From positions 1 to 22,695 of the forward strand of contig JBJTCD010000066.1 in the NCBI GenBank assembly GCA_046091665.1: DNA of 22,695 nucleotides, in the 5' to 3' direction. The notes below the pieces were generated by a model. The model did not search any database. It was not told the origin of the DNA and saw only the letters and a list, made by a program, of their open reading frames with translations. A program made the position numbers and the translations under genes. This DNA is from CAIUPE01 sp046091665 (GTDB taxonomy: Bacteria; Pseudomonadota; Alphaproteobacteria; Rhizobiales; Beijerinckiaceae). Shown in pieces: positions 6,740 to 13,551 of this stretch (position 1 is its first letter; every line of letters starts with the position of its first letter).

Positions 6740-6763
6740 TTCCCTAAGGGAATAATTTTAAGT
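6740..6763 (+). terminator. hairpin plus T-rich tail after rcnA
   Basis: TTCCC-TAA-GGGAA (6740-6752) is followed by TAATTTTAAGT. It lies 65 bp after the rcnA stop. The stem is short (5-6 bp), so it would be a weak terminator. The same hairpin followed by ATTTAAGT, in the same orientation to its gene, occurs at the 3' end of the permease gene at 17230-17250, which argues for a real function. Confidence 0.45.
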
Positions 6764-6831
6764 TAATTAGTTTTATCTAATTCAAATAATTCAATATACG
6801 CTATTTTAGTGCAAAAAATTTATGCAATTTT

Positions 6832-6837
6832 TATAAT
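6832..6837 (+). promoter_or_regulatory. -10 element for the cold-shock gene
   Basis: An exact TATAAT sits in the AT-rich 236-bp intergenic stretch, 75 bp before the ATG at 6912. There is no clear -35 (GTGCAA at 6809-6814 has 17-bp spacing but poor match). It would give a leader of roughly 70 nt, in which temperature-dependent folding is possible. Nothing else is recognised in 6764-6911. Confidence 0.4.
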
Positions 6838-6911
6838 GAATACCTGTTTATTTCAGTTGCTAATAATGCACGAATAAGCTTTCTTTATCATGTAATTACG
6901 TTAGGTCATGT

Positions 6912-7514
6912 ATGGTGAGTGTTATGAATGAGCGTGCGCAGCAAGTGAGCGGATTTAACCAAGCTGAACCAGACGGCGATAACGTGGTTCCGACCGCGTT
7001 GACCACACCTGTGAGGCTTGTGGGCTCCATAAAATGGTTTGATGTCGGCAAGGGCTTTGGATTCGTTGTTCCAGACGGCGGCGGACCCGATGTTCTTTTG
7101 CATGTCACTTGTCTCCAGCGAGATGGTTTTCGTGTCGCCTATGAGGGAGCTCGGCTTGATTTTGAAGCCGTTGCTGGGCGGCGTGGCTGGCAAGTGCTGC
7201 GAATCCTGGCCATGGATCTTTCAACCGCAGTTCATCCGGCGCAATTGCCGCCCGCTCGTACGCATCTGAACATCACCGCGGAGGGCGGTTTCGTTCGGGT
7301 GCGAGTCAAATGGTTTAACCGGCTGCGCGGTTTTGGCTTTGCCACTGAAGGCGAAGGCAAACCCGACATCTTCCTCCATATGGAAGTGCTCCGCCGTTAC
7401 GGTTTAGCCGATGTTCGGCCCGATCAGGAATTGCTGGTGCGCTATGGCGAAGGGTCGAAGGGTTTGATGGCGGCCGAAATACGCCTCATTGATGGGCCGA
7501 TCCTCGACCATTAA
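6912..7514 (+). CDS. double cold-shock-domain protein
   Basis: This 200-aa protein has two cold-shock domains. The first (about residues 34-103) has SIKWFDVGKGFGFVVPDGGGPDVLLHV; the second (about 130-195) has RVKWFNRLRGFGFATEGEGKPDIFLHM. Each carries RNP1-like (GFGFV/GFGFA) and RNP2-like (VLLHV/IFLHM) motifs for single-stranded nucleic acid. About 33 flexible residues precede the first. Tandem-CSD proteins of this size are typical of Hyphomicrobiales and are thought to act as RNA chaperones or regulators. The start at 6912 has TAGG six bases upstream; the ATG at 6924 with GGTGAG close by is equally possible. A DUF192 gene follows closely, suggesting a two-gene unit. Confidence 0.93.
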   Translation: MVSVMNERAQQVSGFNQAEPDGDNVVPTALTTPVRLVGSIKWFDVGKGFGFVVPDGGGPDVLLHVTCLQRDGFRVAYEGARLDFEAVAGRRGWQVLRILAMDLSTAVHPAQLPPARTHLNITAEGGFVRVRVKWFNRLRGFGFATEGEGKPDIFLHMEVLRRYGLADVRPDQELLVRYGEGSKGLMAAEIRLIDGPILDH

Positions 7515-7572
7515 GCCTCCTAAGAAAACGCGTCGTCTTGACCGCCCAAGCCAAGCACGGCAGAAGGCGAGC

Positions 7573-8040
7573 ATGAGTGCTCGCCTTTTAAGGATCTCTT
7601 TTTTCGTCTCTCTCGTCGCTGTCTTGCTTGCAGGGCTCTCGACGCTTCATGCGCAAACGCAGCTTGAAACGCTCGTCATTGAAACTGCATCCGCACCCAT
7701 TCGCTTTGACGTCGAAGTCATGCGCACCGACGAGGAACGCCAACGCGGATTGATGGGCCGTACTTATCTCCCTGAAAAGCGCGGTATGTTGTTTGACTTC
7801 GGCGCGCCTGAAGATGTCCGTATGTGGATGAAGGACACACCTTTGCCCCTCGATATCATTTTTATTCGTCCCGATGGTACGATTGCGCGCATCACGCGCG
7901 GTGAGCCTTTCTCAACGCGCACCCTTCCTTCAGGCGAACGCGTTTTGGGCGTGCTTGAAGTGAATGGTGGTACCTGTGCGCGGCTCAATATTAAAAGCGG
8001 CGATGTGGTGAGACATAAATTATTCGGGACGGCGAATTAG
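7573..8040 (+). CDS. DUF192 family exported protein
   Basis: This 155-aa protein has an N-terminal signal peptide (SARLLRISFFVSLVAVLLAGLSTLHAQ, cleavage near residue 26) and a single DUF192 domain. Hallmark segments are RTDEERQRGLMGRTYLPEKRGMLF, MWMKDTPLPLDIIFI, VLEVNGGTCARLNIKSGD. It is a small periplasmic beta-rich protein of unknown biochemical function. I start at ATG 7573 (AAGG five to six bases upstream, start of the signal peptide), not at 7489, which would overlap the cold-shock gene and bury the signal. It commonly follows a cold-shock gene in this order. Its stop is 7 bp from the stop of convergent lysE. Confidence 0.9.
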   Translation: MSARLLRISFFVSLVAVLLAGLSTLHAQTQLETLVIETASAPIRFDVEVMRTDEERQRGLMGRTYLPEKRGMLFDFGAPEDVRMWMKDTPLPLDIIFIRPDGTIARITRGEPFSTRTLPSGERVLGVLEVNGGTCARLNIKSGDVVRHKLFGTAN

Positions 8041-8047
8041 CTGCGGA

Positions 8048-8692
8048 TCACAATTTCTGTGTGAGCATTTTCAAGCCGGCGAAAATGAAAAAGGCGGCAA
8101 GTGTCGCTTCAATCCCGCGTTTTGCCTTTATGTAAACCCGAACAATCAGTGGTGATGAAAAAATTAACGCATATGAACCGAAGACGATCACGCCGAGACA
8201 TAAACAGCCCCCAATGATTTCAAAGATCATTTCCATGCCCGATGAGGGTTTCAGGCCCAGCGCGATGATGGCAGTCCACCCAAGAATAGCTTTGGGATTT
8301 GTAAGGTGAATCAAATAGCCGCGAAAGAATAAGTGCCTGAAGCGTTCCCGCTTTGCGTTTCCGTCAGAATTTGCAAGTTCACTATTGAGCAAAGCGGAAC
8401 GACCAAAACGAATACCCAAATAGAGAAGATAGAGACCACCAAGAAGCTTTATGGCGATCAGAAGATCGGCATAGGTTGTCAGGAGAGTCGAGACACCGAA
8501 GCCCGCCAATACGGCCCATGTGAAAGTTCCCATGATCACACCAAATGCCAAGGACATACCCGCGCGTCGCCCATGGCTCATGGACAAAGCCATAATGGAT
8601 AGATTCGCTGGACCCGGGCTGACCGTAATCAAGATGTAAGCCGAATAGACAACGACCAATTCGCTGAGATGAGATGACATTGTCACGATCAT
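8048..8692 (-). CDS. LysE/RhtB family translocator
   Basis: This 214-aa protein has about six transmembrane segments and the LysE-family signatures: VSPGPANLSIMALSMSHGRRAGMSLAFGVIMGT near the N terminus and LIHLTNPKAILGW in the middle. Members export amino acids or related small molecules across the inner membrane; the substrate cannot be told. I start at the ATG at 8692 (GGCGGA upstream); a TTG four codons earlier and an ATG four codons later are alternatives. Preceded on the same strand by an unknown 77-aa gene, 89 bp away. Confidence 0.9.
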   Translation of the reverse strand: MIVTMSSHLSELVVVYSAYILITVSPGPANLSIMALSMSHGRRAGMSLAFGVIMGTFTWAVLAGFGVSTLLTTYADLLIAIKLLGGLYLLYLGIRFGRSALLNSELANSDGNAKRERFRHLFFRGYLIHLTNPKAILGWTAIIALGLKPSSGMEMIFEIIGGCLCLGVIVFGSYALIFSSPLIVRVYIKAKRGIEATLAAFFIFAGLKMLTQKL

Positions 8693-8781
8693 ATAATCCG
8701 CCAAAGAGATAAATTAACATGGCGTAAGGGCATGTCAAATTTTAGAAAGTCTCAGCTTAGGGGCAGCATAAAACGAGGTGC

Positions 8782-9015
8782 TTATTTTTGTCGCGCGCGT
8801 TTTTTATATTTATGTGCTGTATAGGACGCGCGGTCGAGATAGTCCGAGAGATGATCAAAAATCGCCATGTCGTCTTCCGATAAATTGTCTGGCCCTTCTT
8901 CGGCGATTTCTGCGGCGAATTTTAAAACCGCTTCAGTATGCATACACAATACATGCACCTGATAGCGCAGCGAGAACTCATGTGGAAATTCGTGCGGAAA
9001 GTCATTCACATCCAT
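8782..9015 (-). CDS. 77-aa protein of unknown function
   Basis: This is a small soluble, mainly helical protein with an odd N-terminal DFPHEFPHEF duplication, a central acidic helix (AEIAEEGPDNLSEDDMAIFDHLSDYLDRA) and a strongly basic end (HKYKKRARQK). I do not recognise a family. The ATG at 9015 is preferred over one 14 codons upstream that would run into the terminator; GGGGTG lies six bases before it. It begins 14 bases after the U-tract of a minus-strand terminator that ends a candidate structured RNA, so its expression may depend on read-through of that element or on a promoter I cannot see. Confidence 0.6.
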   Translation of the reverse strand: MDVNDFPHEFPHEFSLRYQVHVLCMHTEAVLKFAAEIAEEGPDNLSEDDMAIFDHLSDYLDRASYTAHKYKKRARQK

Positions 9016-9029
9016 GGCGCACCCCGTTG

Positions 9030-9065
9030 AAAAGAAACGACCCCAGTGCCAATGCACTGGAGTCG
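9030..9065 (-). terminator. Rho-independent terminator of the minus-strand RNA
   Basis: A 12-bp stem (9038-9049 with 9054-9065, one U·G wobble) with a 4-nt loop is followed on the minus strand by TTTCTTTT (9037-9030). This is textbook terminator form. It ends 14 bases before the start codon of the 77-aa gene, so it is either the end of an independent RNA or a premature terminator in that gene's leader. Confidence 0.8.
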
Positions 9066-9240
9066 GGGTGCTGAAAAAGCCACGCTAGTATGGCCGCAGC
9101 GCTTTTAGCTTTGCAGCCTGGACATAACGCCGCCACCCCGACGTTAAGCACCGTCAGGGCAGTTTGGTGACGGCAGATGCACTGCCGACCAGCGAGAGGT
9201 TTATCAGTTCCCCGAGTCATGATGTGCATGACCTAAGGGA
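9030..9240 (-). ncRNA. candidate structured small RNA or attenuator leader
   Basis: About 200 nt without a convincing ORF fold into successive minus-strand hairpins: 9216-9232 (GTCATG arms), 9171-9187 (CGGCAG arms, loop 5), 9136-9159 (8-bp stem, 8-nt loop), 9092-9118 (6-bp stem), and the terminator at 9038-9065. The three stems at 9136, 9092 and 9038 each have one imperfect pair, and in every case it is U·G on the minus strand but C/A on the plus strand. This points to a minus-strand transcript. A 9-bp pairing of 9062-9070 with 9134-9142 would compete with both the 9136 stem and the terminator base. Weak promoter-like sequence (TTGCGT 9269-9264, TAGTCT 9247-9242) lies upstream. It is not 6S, tmRNA, SRP or RNase P RNA that I can recognise. 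Confidence 0.55.
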
Positions 9241-9404
9241 AAGACTATCAAACCCGCACCAAAACGCAAATCGCCCGACGCGTGACGCGCGGACCTCGCA
9301 GTCTAGCCATGAGGGAATGAGGGGCGTTTAAAATGAGTGCGAGAGTTTTAGTAAAATGAGAGTGAAAGAATGAGGGTGTAATATATGGAGTGTAGAAAAA
9401 ATAA
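9241..9404. other. non-coding spacer with short ATGAG repeats
   Basis: No gene is seen here. Bases 9310-9380 contain several ATGAG units in purine-rich surroundings (AATGAGGGG, AAATGAGTGCGAG, AAATGAGAGTGAAAG, AATGAGGGTG). They form a loose direct repeat that may be decay of the neighbouring palindromic element, whose ends also read ATGAGG. Confidence 0.4.
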
Positions 9405-9509
9405 TCCTCGCGGTGAGCCGCGCCGAAGGCGCGTGTCGAACCACGCTTTTATTGAAGCGCCGTGAACCATGTCCTTCGACTCGTCGCTTCGCGACGGCTC
9501 AGGATGAGG
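9405..9509. repeat. palindromic intergenic repeat, copy 1 (105 bp)
   Basis: The element runs from TCCTCGCGGTGAGCCG to GGCTCAGGATGAGG; the ends are imperfect inverted repeats. Inside are GCGCC-GAA-GGCGC, GCGTG-TCGAAC-CACGC and CGTCGC-TTC-GCGACG hairpins, so the unit folds into a long branched stem. It has no coding capacity. Compared with copy 2 it has 7 substitutions and no indels. This is the type of short dispersed palindrome seen between genes in Hyphomicrobiales; mobility without its own transposase is inferred. Confidence 0.85.
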
Positions 9510-9544
9510 AATAATTTAAGCTCACGATGAGGAAATATAATAAA

Positions 9545-9649
9545 TCCTCATGGTGAGCCGCGCCGAAGGCGCGTGTCGAACCACGCTTTTATTGGGGCTC
9601 CGTGAACCACGTTCTTCGACTCGTCGCTTCGCGACGGCTCAGGATGAGG
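9545..9649. repeat. palindromic intergenic repeat, copy 2 (105 bp)
   Basis: This copy has the same orientation as copy 1, is offset by exactly 140 bp, and is about 93% identical. It begins with the more canonical CCTCATGGTGAGCCG, whose inverted match is CGGCTCAGGATGAGG at the other end. It stops 24 bp from the topA stop codon, so its folded transcript could act as a 3' stabiliser or terminator for topA. A 13-base remnant of the element's end (GCTCACGATGAGG, 9520-9532) lies in the 35-bp spacer between copies, hinting at a third, degraded unit. Confidence 0.85.
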
Positions 9650-9673
9650 CTAGTGAAATAATGATTCGCAGGA

Positions 9674-12385
9674 TTATTTCTTCTTCGCCGCAGTCTTCTT
9701 CGCAGCCGTTTTCTTGGCTGGCGCTTTTTTTGCTGCGGGCTTCTTTGCGACTTCTTTTTTTGCAGGCGCTTTCTTTTCAGCGCTTGCTTTCTTGGCAGGG
9801 GCTTTCGCAGCTGCTTTTTTCGCAGGCGCTTTCTTTGACGTCGCGCGGCCTTTCTTGGCCGGTGCATTCGCCGCGCGTTGCGCGATCAAAGGAATGGCTT
9901 CTTCAAGCGTAACCGCATCAGCACCCGTGCCTTTCGGCAAAGTCGCATTGATGCCATTCCAGCTCACATAAGGACCATAACGACCATCGCGCGCGACAAT
10001 ATCGCCGCCATCGGGATGTTGTCCAACCACACGACCAGGCGATGCCGCGCGACCAAAGCGTGACCCACCGCCGCCGCTTTCTTTCGTAACAATCAAATCA
10101 ATCGCCCGATTGGCACCAATGGTGAGCACATCATCAGCCGCTGTAAGGCTCGCATAGACTTTTCCATGCTGCACATAGGGACCGAAGCGTCCGATGCTGA
10201 CCAGAATGGGTTCACCACTCGTTGGATGTTTTGCCACTTCGCGTGGAAGAGAAAGAAGATTAAGCGCGATGTCGAGATCAACAGCACTGCGCGAAAGACC
10301 TTTCGGCAGGCCTTGGCGTTTTGGCTTTTCGCCTTCGCCCAATTGCACATAGGGACCGAAGCGACCATCACGCAAGGTGACGTCTTCACCACTTACCGGA
10401 TCTTTGCCGAGAATTTGTGTACCCGGCGTGCCGCCTTCTGCCGCCGCATCGCCTTCACCATTCGGTGAACCAAGCTGACGCGTAAAGCGACAGTCCGGAT
10501 AATTCGAGCAGCCGACAAAAGCGCCGAATTTGCCGAGCTTCAATGAAAGGCGTCCGCCACTGCATGATGGACATGTACGCGGATCGGCACCATCACCACG
10601 TGCCGGGAAAATATGCGGCCCCATGGTTTCATTCATCGCATCAAGCACTTTGGTGCGCTCAAGCTCTGTTGTGTCGGCAATTGCCGCAGAGAATTCTTTC
10701 CAGAATTTTCTTAAAACCTCTTTCCAGCCGATTTCAGAATTTGAAATCCGGTCGAGATCTTCTTCCAAGGCAGCCGTGAAATCATATTCGACATATTTCG
10801 AGAAGAAGCTTTCAAGGAAGCCCGTGACCAACATGCCTTTGTCTTCGGCATGAATGCGTTTCTTCTCAATGCGGATATAGTCACGGTCACGTAGCACGGC
10901 GAGCGTTGAGGCATAGGTTGAAGGTCGACCAATGCCGAGTTCTTCCATACGCTTGACGAGAGAGGCTTCCGAGAAGCGCGGCGGTGGTTCCGTGAAATGT
11001 TGTTCGGCAAGAATGGCGCGCTTTTCCAACGCGTCATTGGCTTTCATTGCCGGCAATTTGTTCTTGTCTTCGTCATCGCCATCATCATCGCGCGACTCTT
11101 GATAGAGCTTCAAGAAGCCGTCGAACAAGACAACCTGACCCGAAGCGCGGAAATCAAGTTTGCGAGTCTTCGCATCGGCTACAATATCAACGGATGTGCG
11201 TTCAAGCTCGGCGCTTTCCATCTGGCAGGCAAGTGTGCGTGTCCAAATCAATTCATAAAGTTTCGCCTGATCCTCATCGATCAATTTCCGCACTTGGTTT
11301 GGATGACGGAAAATATCGGTTGGGCGAATGGCTTCATGCGCTTCCTGCGCATTTTTCAATTTCGAATTATAACGACGCGGCGCTTGCGGCACGTAATCAT
11401 CACCGAATTCTTTACCGATCATCGAGCGAATTGATGAGACCGCTTCTGGCGCAAGATCGACACCATCGGTACGCATATAGGTGATGAGGCCAACCGTCTC
11501 GCCGCCAATATCAACGCCTTCATAAAGACGCTGGGCGAGCTGCATCGTGCGCGCGGGCGCAAGACCTAATTTGCGGCTTGCTTCTTGTTGAAGCGTTGAT
11601 GTCGTGAAAGGCGGATAGGGATGACGTTTCGCCGGCTTTGATTCAACAGACGCGACCGTGAAGCGCGCGGTTTCAAGCGCCTTCTTGAACGTCTCTGCTT
11701 CTTCTCCTGAACCAATATCAAGCTTGTTGATTTTCTTGCCATCAGCGCCAACGAGCCGCGCTTCGAATTCTTGGCCTTTCGGTGTCGCGAGCGTCGCGGC
11801 AATCGACCAATATTCGCGGCTTTGGAACATGTCGATTTCGCGCTCGCGCTCGCAGACGAGACGAAGAGCAACGGATTGCACACGACCGGCCGAGCGTGCG
11901 CCCGGCAATTTGCGCCACAATACAGGCGAGAGGCGGAATCCCACGAGATAATCAAGTGCACGGCGCGCGAGATAGGCATCGACAAGCGCCTGATCGACTT
12001 CACGCGGATGCGCCATCGCGTCTTTAACGGCATCTTTGGTGATCGCGTTGAAGGTGACGCGTTCGACGGGGATGCCTTTGAGCGCCTTACGCGCGTTCAG
12101 TGTCTCGACAATATGCCAAGAAATCGCTTCGCCTTCGCGATCCGGGTCGGTCGCGAGAATGAGGCCATCAGAATTTTTGACCGCGCTCGCAATCTCGGAC
12201 ACGCGCTTTGACGCTTTGCCGTCGATCGCCCAGGTCATAATGAAATCCTGATCAGGATCGACCGAGCCATCTTTCGGGGGCAAATCGCGGATGTGGCCGA
12301 AAGAAGCGACCACATCATAGCCTTTGCCGAGATATTTGTTGATCGTCTTGGCCTTGGCGGGCGATTCGACGATGACAACTTTCAT
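9674..12385 (-). CDS. topA: DNA topoisomerase I (type IA)
   Basis: This 903-aa type IA topoisomerase relaxes negative supercoils. It has the TOPRIM domain (residues 1-115) with the acidic motif ATDPDREGE (78-86), the SAGRVQS loop (165-171), and catalytic Tyr303 in GLITYMRTDG. One four-cysteine zinc ribbon (CPSC...GC...PDC) is followed by three GRFGPYV-type C-terminal repeats. The last ~50 residues are Lys/Ala/Pro-rich (AKKAPAKK-like units), a histone-H1-like tail. The ATG at 12385 starts the conserved MKVVIVESPAKAKTINKYLG; an upstream in-frame start is not conserved in character. Divergent from pyrB with a 203-bp intergenic region. Confidence 0.98.
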   Translation of the reverse strand: MKVVIVESPAKAKTINKYLGKGYDVVASFGHIRDLPPKDGSVDPDQDFIMTWAIDGKASKRVSEIASAVKNSDGLILATDPDREGEAISWHIVETLNARKALKGIPVERVTFNAITKDAVKDAMAHPREVDQALVDAYLARRALDYLVGFRLSPVLWRKLPGARSAGRVQSVALRLVCEREREIDMFQSREYWSIAATLATPKGQEFEARLVGADGKKINKLDIGSGEEAETFKKALETARFTVASVESKPAKRHPYPPFTTSTLQQEASRKLGLAPARTMQLAQRLYEGVDIGGETVGLITYMRTDGVDLAPEAVSSIRSMIGKEFGDDYVPQAPRRYNSKLKNAQEAHEAIRPTDIFRHPNQVRKLIDEDQAKLYELIWTRTLACQMESAELERTSVDIVADAKTRKLDFRASGQVVLFDGFLKLYQESRDDDGDDEDKNKLPAMKANDALEKRAILAEQHFTEPPPRFSEASLVKRMEELGIGRPSTYASTLAVLRDRDYIRIEKKRIHAEDKGMLVTGFLESFFSKYVEYDFTAALEEDLDRISNSEIGWKEVLRKFWKEFSAAIADTTELERTKVLDAMNETMGPHIFPARGDGADPRTCPSCSGGRLSLKLGKFGAFVGCSNYPDCRFTRQLGSPNGEGDAAAEGGTPGTQILGKDPVSGEDVTLRDGRFGPYVQLGEGEKPKRQGLPKGLSRSAVDLDIALNLLSLPREVAKHPTSGEPILVSIGRFGPYVQHGKVYASLTAADDVLTIGANRAIDLIVTKESGGGGSRFGRAASPGRVVGQHPDGGDIVARDGRYGPYVSWNGINATLPKGTGADAVTLEEAIPLIAQRAANAPAKKGRATSKKAPAKKAAAKAPAKKASAEKKAPAKKEVAKKPAAKKAPAKKTAAKKTAAKKK

Positions 12386-12531
12386 GATTTTTTTCCGGCT
12401 CAGACCAAAAAAACAGGCGGGGTAACCGCCGGCGAAGGGCTTCACATGGCGAAACTGGCCGTCAGGGTCAAGTCCCGCCCCGGAAAAATCCTCCCGAGCG
12501 GGCTCGGCGCTGTGAGGCGTGGATCATTCCG

Positions 12532-12554
12532 GCAAGGGCGTCTGCTCGCCTTGC
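12532..12554. promoter_or_regulatory. inverted repeat overlapping the pyrB -35 region
   Basis: GCAAGG(G)CG and CGCCTTGC are inverted around TCTGCT, with one extra G in the left arm. The right arm overlaps the proposed -35 of pyrB, so it would suit an operator better than an RNA attenuator. Confidence 0.3.
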
Positions 12555-12579
12555 AGAGGTGGCTTTCCCCCTTTATAGG
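12551..12579 (+). promoter_or_regulatory. candidate pyrB promoter close to the start codon
   Basis: TTGCAG (12551-12556) and TATAGG (12574-12579) are separated by exactly 17 bp. Transcription would start near 12586, only a few bases before the pyrB ATG at 12589, giving a leaderless or nearly leaderless mRNA. A start further upstream is still possible, because GAGG at 12581-12584 could serve as SD. Confidence 0.4.
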
Positions 12580-12588
12580 CGAGGCAAT

Positions 12589-13551
12589 ATGTCAATCTCC
12601 GGTCGCGAACCCCGCTTGTTCCCGCATCGCCATCTCCTCGGCATCGAGGGGCTGACCCCGGAAGATATTTTGCAATTGCTCGATATGGCGGAGGAGGCGG
12701 TCGAGGTCTCCCGTCAGGTTGAAAAGAAAAAAGCGACGCTTCGCGGCCGCACCCAGATCAATCTCTTTTTTGAGGCCTCCACCCGCACGCAAGCGAGTTT
12801 TGAACTTGCCGGCAAACGTCTGGGCGCTGACGTGATGAATATGTCGGTTGCCTCATCCTCGATTAAAAAGGGCGAGACACTGATTGATACGGCGATGACA
12901 TTAAACGCGATGCGGCCCGATCTCATCGTCGTGCGCCATCATGCTGCGGGTGCGGTGGGGCTTCTTGCGCGCAAGGTTGATTGCTCCGTCATCAATGCGG
13001 GCGATGGTGCGCATGAACATCCGACCCAAGCGCTGCTTGACGCCTTGACCATTCGCCGCGCCAAGGGACGTATTCGCGGTCTCGTGGTGGCGATTTGCGG
13101 TGACATTCTTCATTCGCGTGTCGCGCGTTCCAATCTCATTCTGTTGAATGCGCTCGGCGCTGAAGTCCGCGTGATCGGACCGACAACATTGTTGCCGCGC
13201 GGCATCGAAAATATGGGCGCGCGCGTTTACACAAATATGCGCGAAGGATTGAAGGACGCCGATATTGTGATGATGTTGCGTTTGCAACGCGAGCGGATGA
13301 ATGGCTCATTCGTTCCGTCTGTAAAAGAGTATTTCCATTATTTTGGATTGGATCGCGAAAAACTTTCCGCGGCCAAACCCGATGCGCTTGTGATGCATCC
13401 GGGCCCGATGAATCGTGGTGTTGAAATCGCGTCCGATATTGCCGATGGCGCGCAATCGCTCATTCGTGAGCAAGTTGAAATGGGTGTTGCGGTGCGCATG
13501 GCCGTGCTTGAAGCGCTTTCACGTCATTTGCCGAATGCGGAGGGGCGATGA
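12589..13551 (+). CDS. pyrB: aspartate carbamoyltransferase catalytic chain
   Basis: The 320-aa enzyme condenses carbamoyl phosphate with aspartate, the committed step of pyrimidine synthesis. Seen motifs are the carbamoyl-phosphate site FEASTRTQASFELAGKRLGA, the HHAAGAV segment, NAGDGAHEHPTQALLDALT (conserved HPTQ), and MHPGPMNRGVEI near the end. Length is normal. The ATG at 12589 follows GAGGC; the earlier GTG at 12559 is less likely. Its stop overlaps the start of the pseudo-dihydroorotase gene (ATGATG), as in bacteria where the two proteins form a heteromeric holoenzyme. No pyrI-type regulatory chain is present. Confidence 0.98.
   Translation: MSISGREPRLFPHRHLLGIEGLTPEDILQLLDMAEEAVEVSRQVEKKKATLRGRTQINLFFEASTRTQASFELAGKRLGADVMNMSVASSSIKKGETLIDTAMTLNAMRPDLIVVRHHAAGAVGLLARKVDCSVINAGDGAHEHPTQALLDALTIRRAKGRIRGLVVAICGDILHSRVARSNLILLNALGAEVRVIGPTTLLPRGIENMGARVYTNMREGLKDADIVMMLRLQRERMNGSFVPSVKEYFHYFGLDREKLSAAKPDALVMHPGPMNRGVEIASDIADGAQSLIREQVEMGVAVRMAVLEALSRHLPNAEGR

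Noticed and set aside
9002..9229. Minus-strand 75-aa ORF with a C-x-C and CPGC pattern, overlapping the structured RNA
   Set aside because: Its sequence has no recognisable fold, it runs through the terminator stem and into the start of the 77-aa gene. The stems' wobble pattern supports RNA structure better than coding.
9030..9240. 6S, tmRNA, SRP or RNase P RNA identity for the structured region
   Set aside because: No SRP GGAAGGAAGCA-type core, no tmRNA tag codons, no RNase P conserved blocks and no long rod-like 6S fold can be seen.
9405..9649. Possible CRISPR array
   Set aside because: Only two 105-bp units with internal hairpins and a 35-bp spacer; unit length and terminal inverted repeats fit a palindromic intergenic element.
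12293..12655. 120-aa plus-strand ORF across the topA-pyrB intergenic region
   Set aside because: It is mostly antisense to the start of topA and overlaps pyrB out of frame; no family resemblance.
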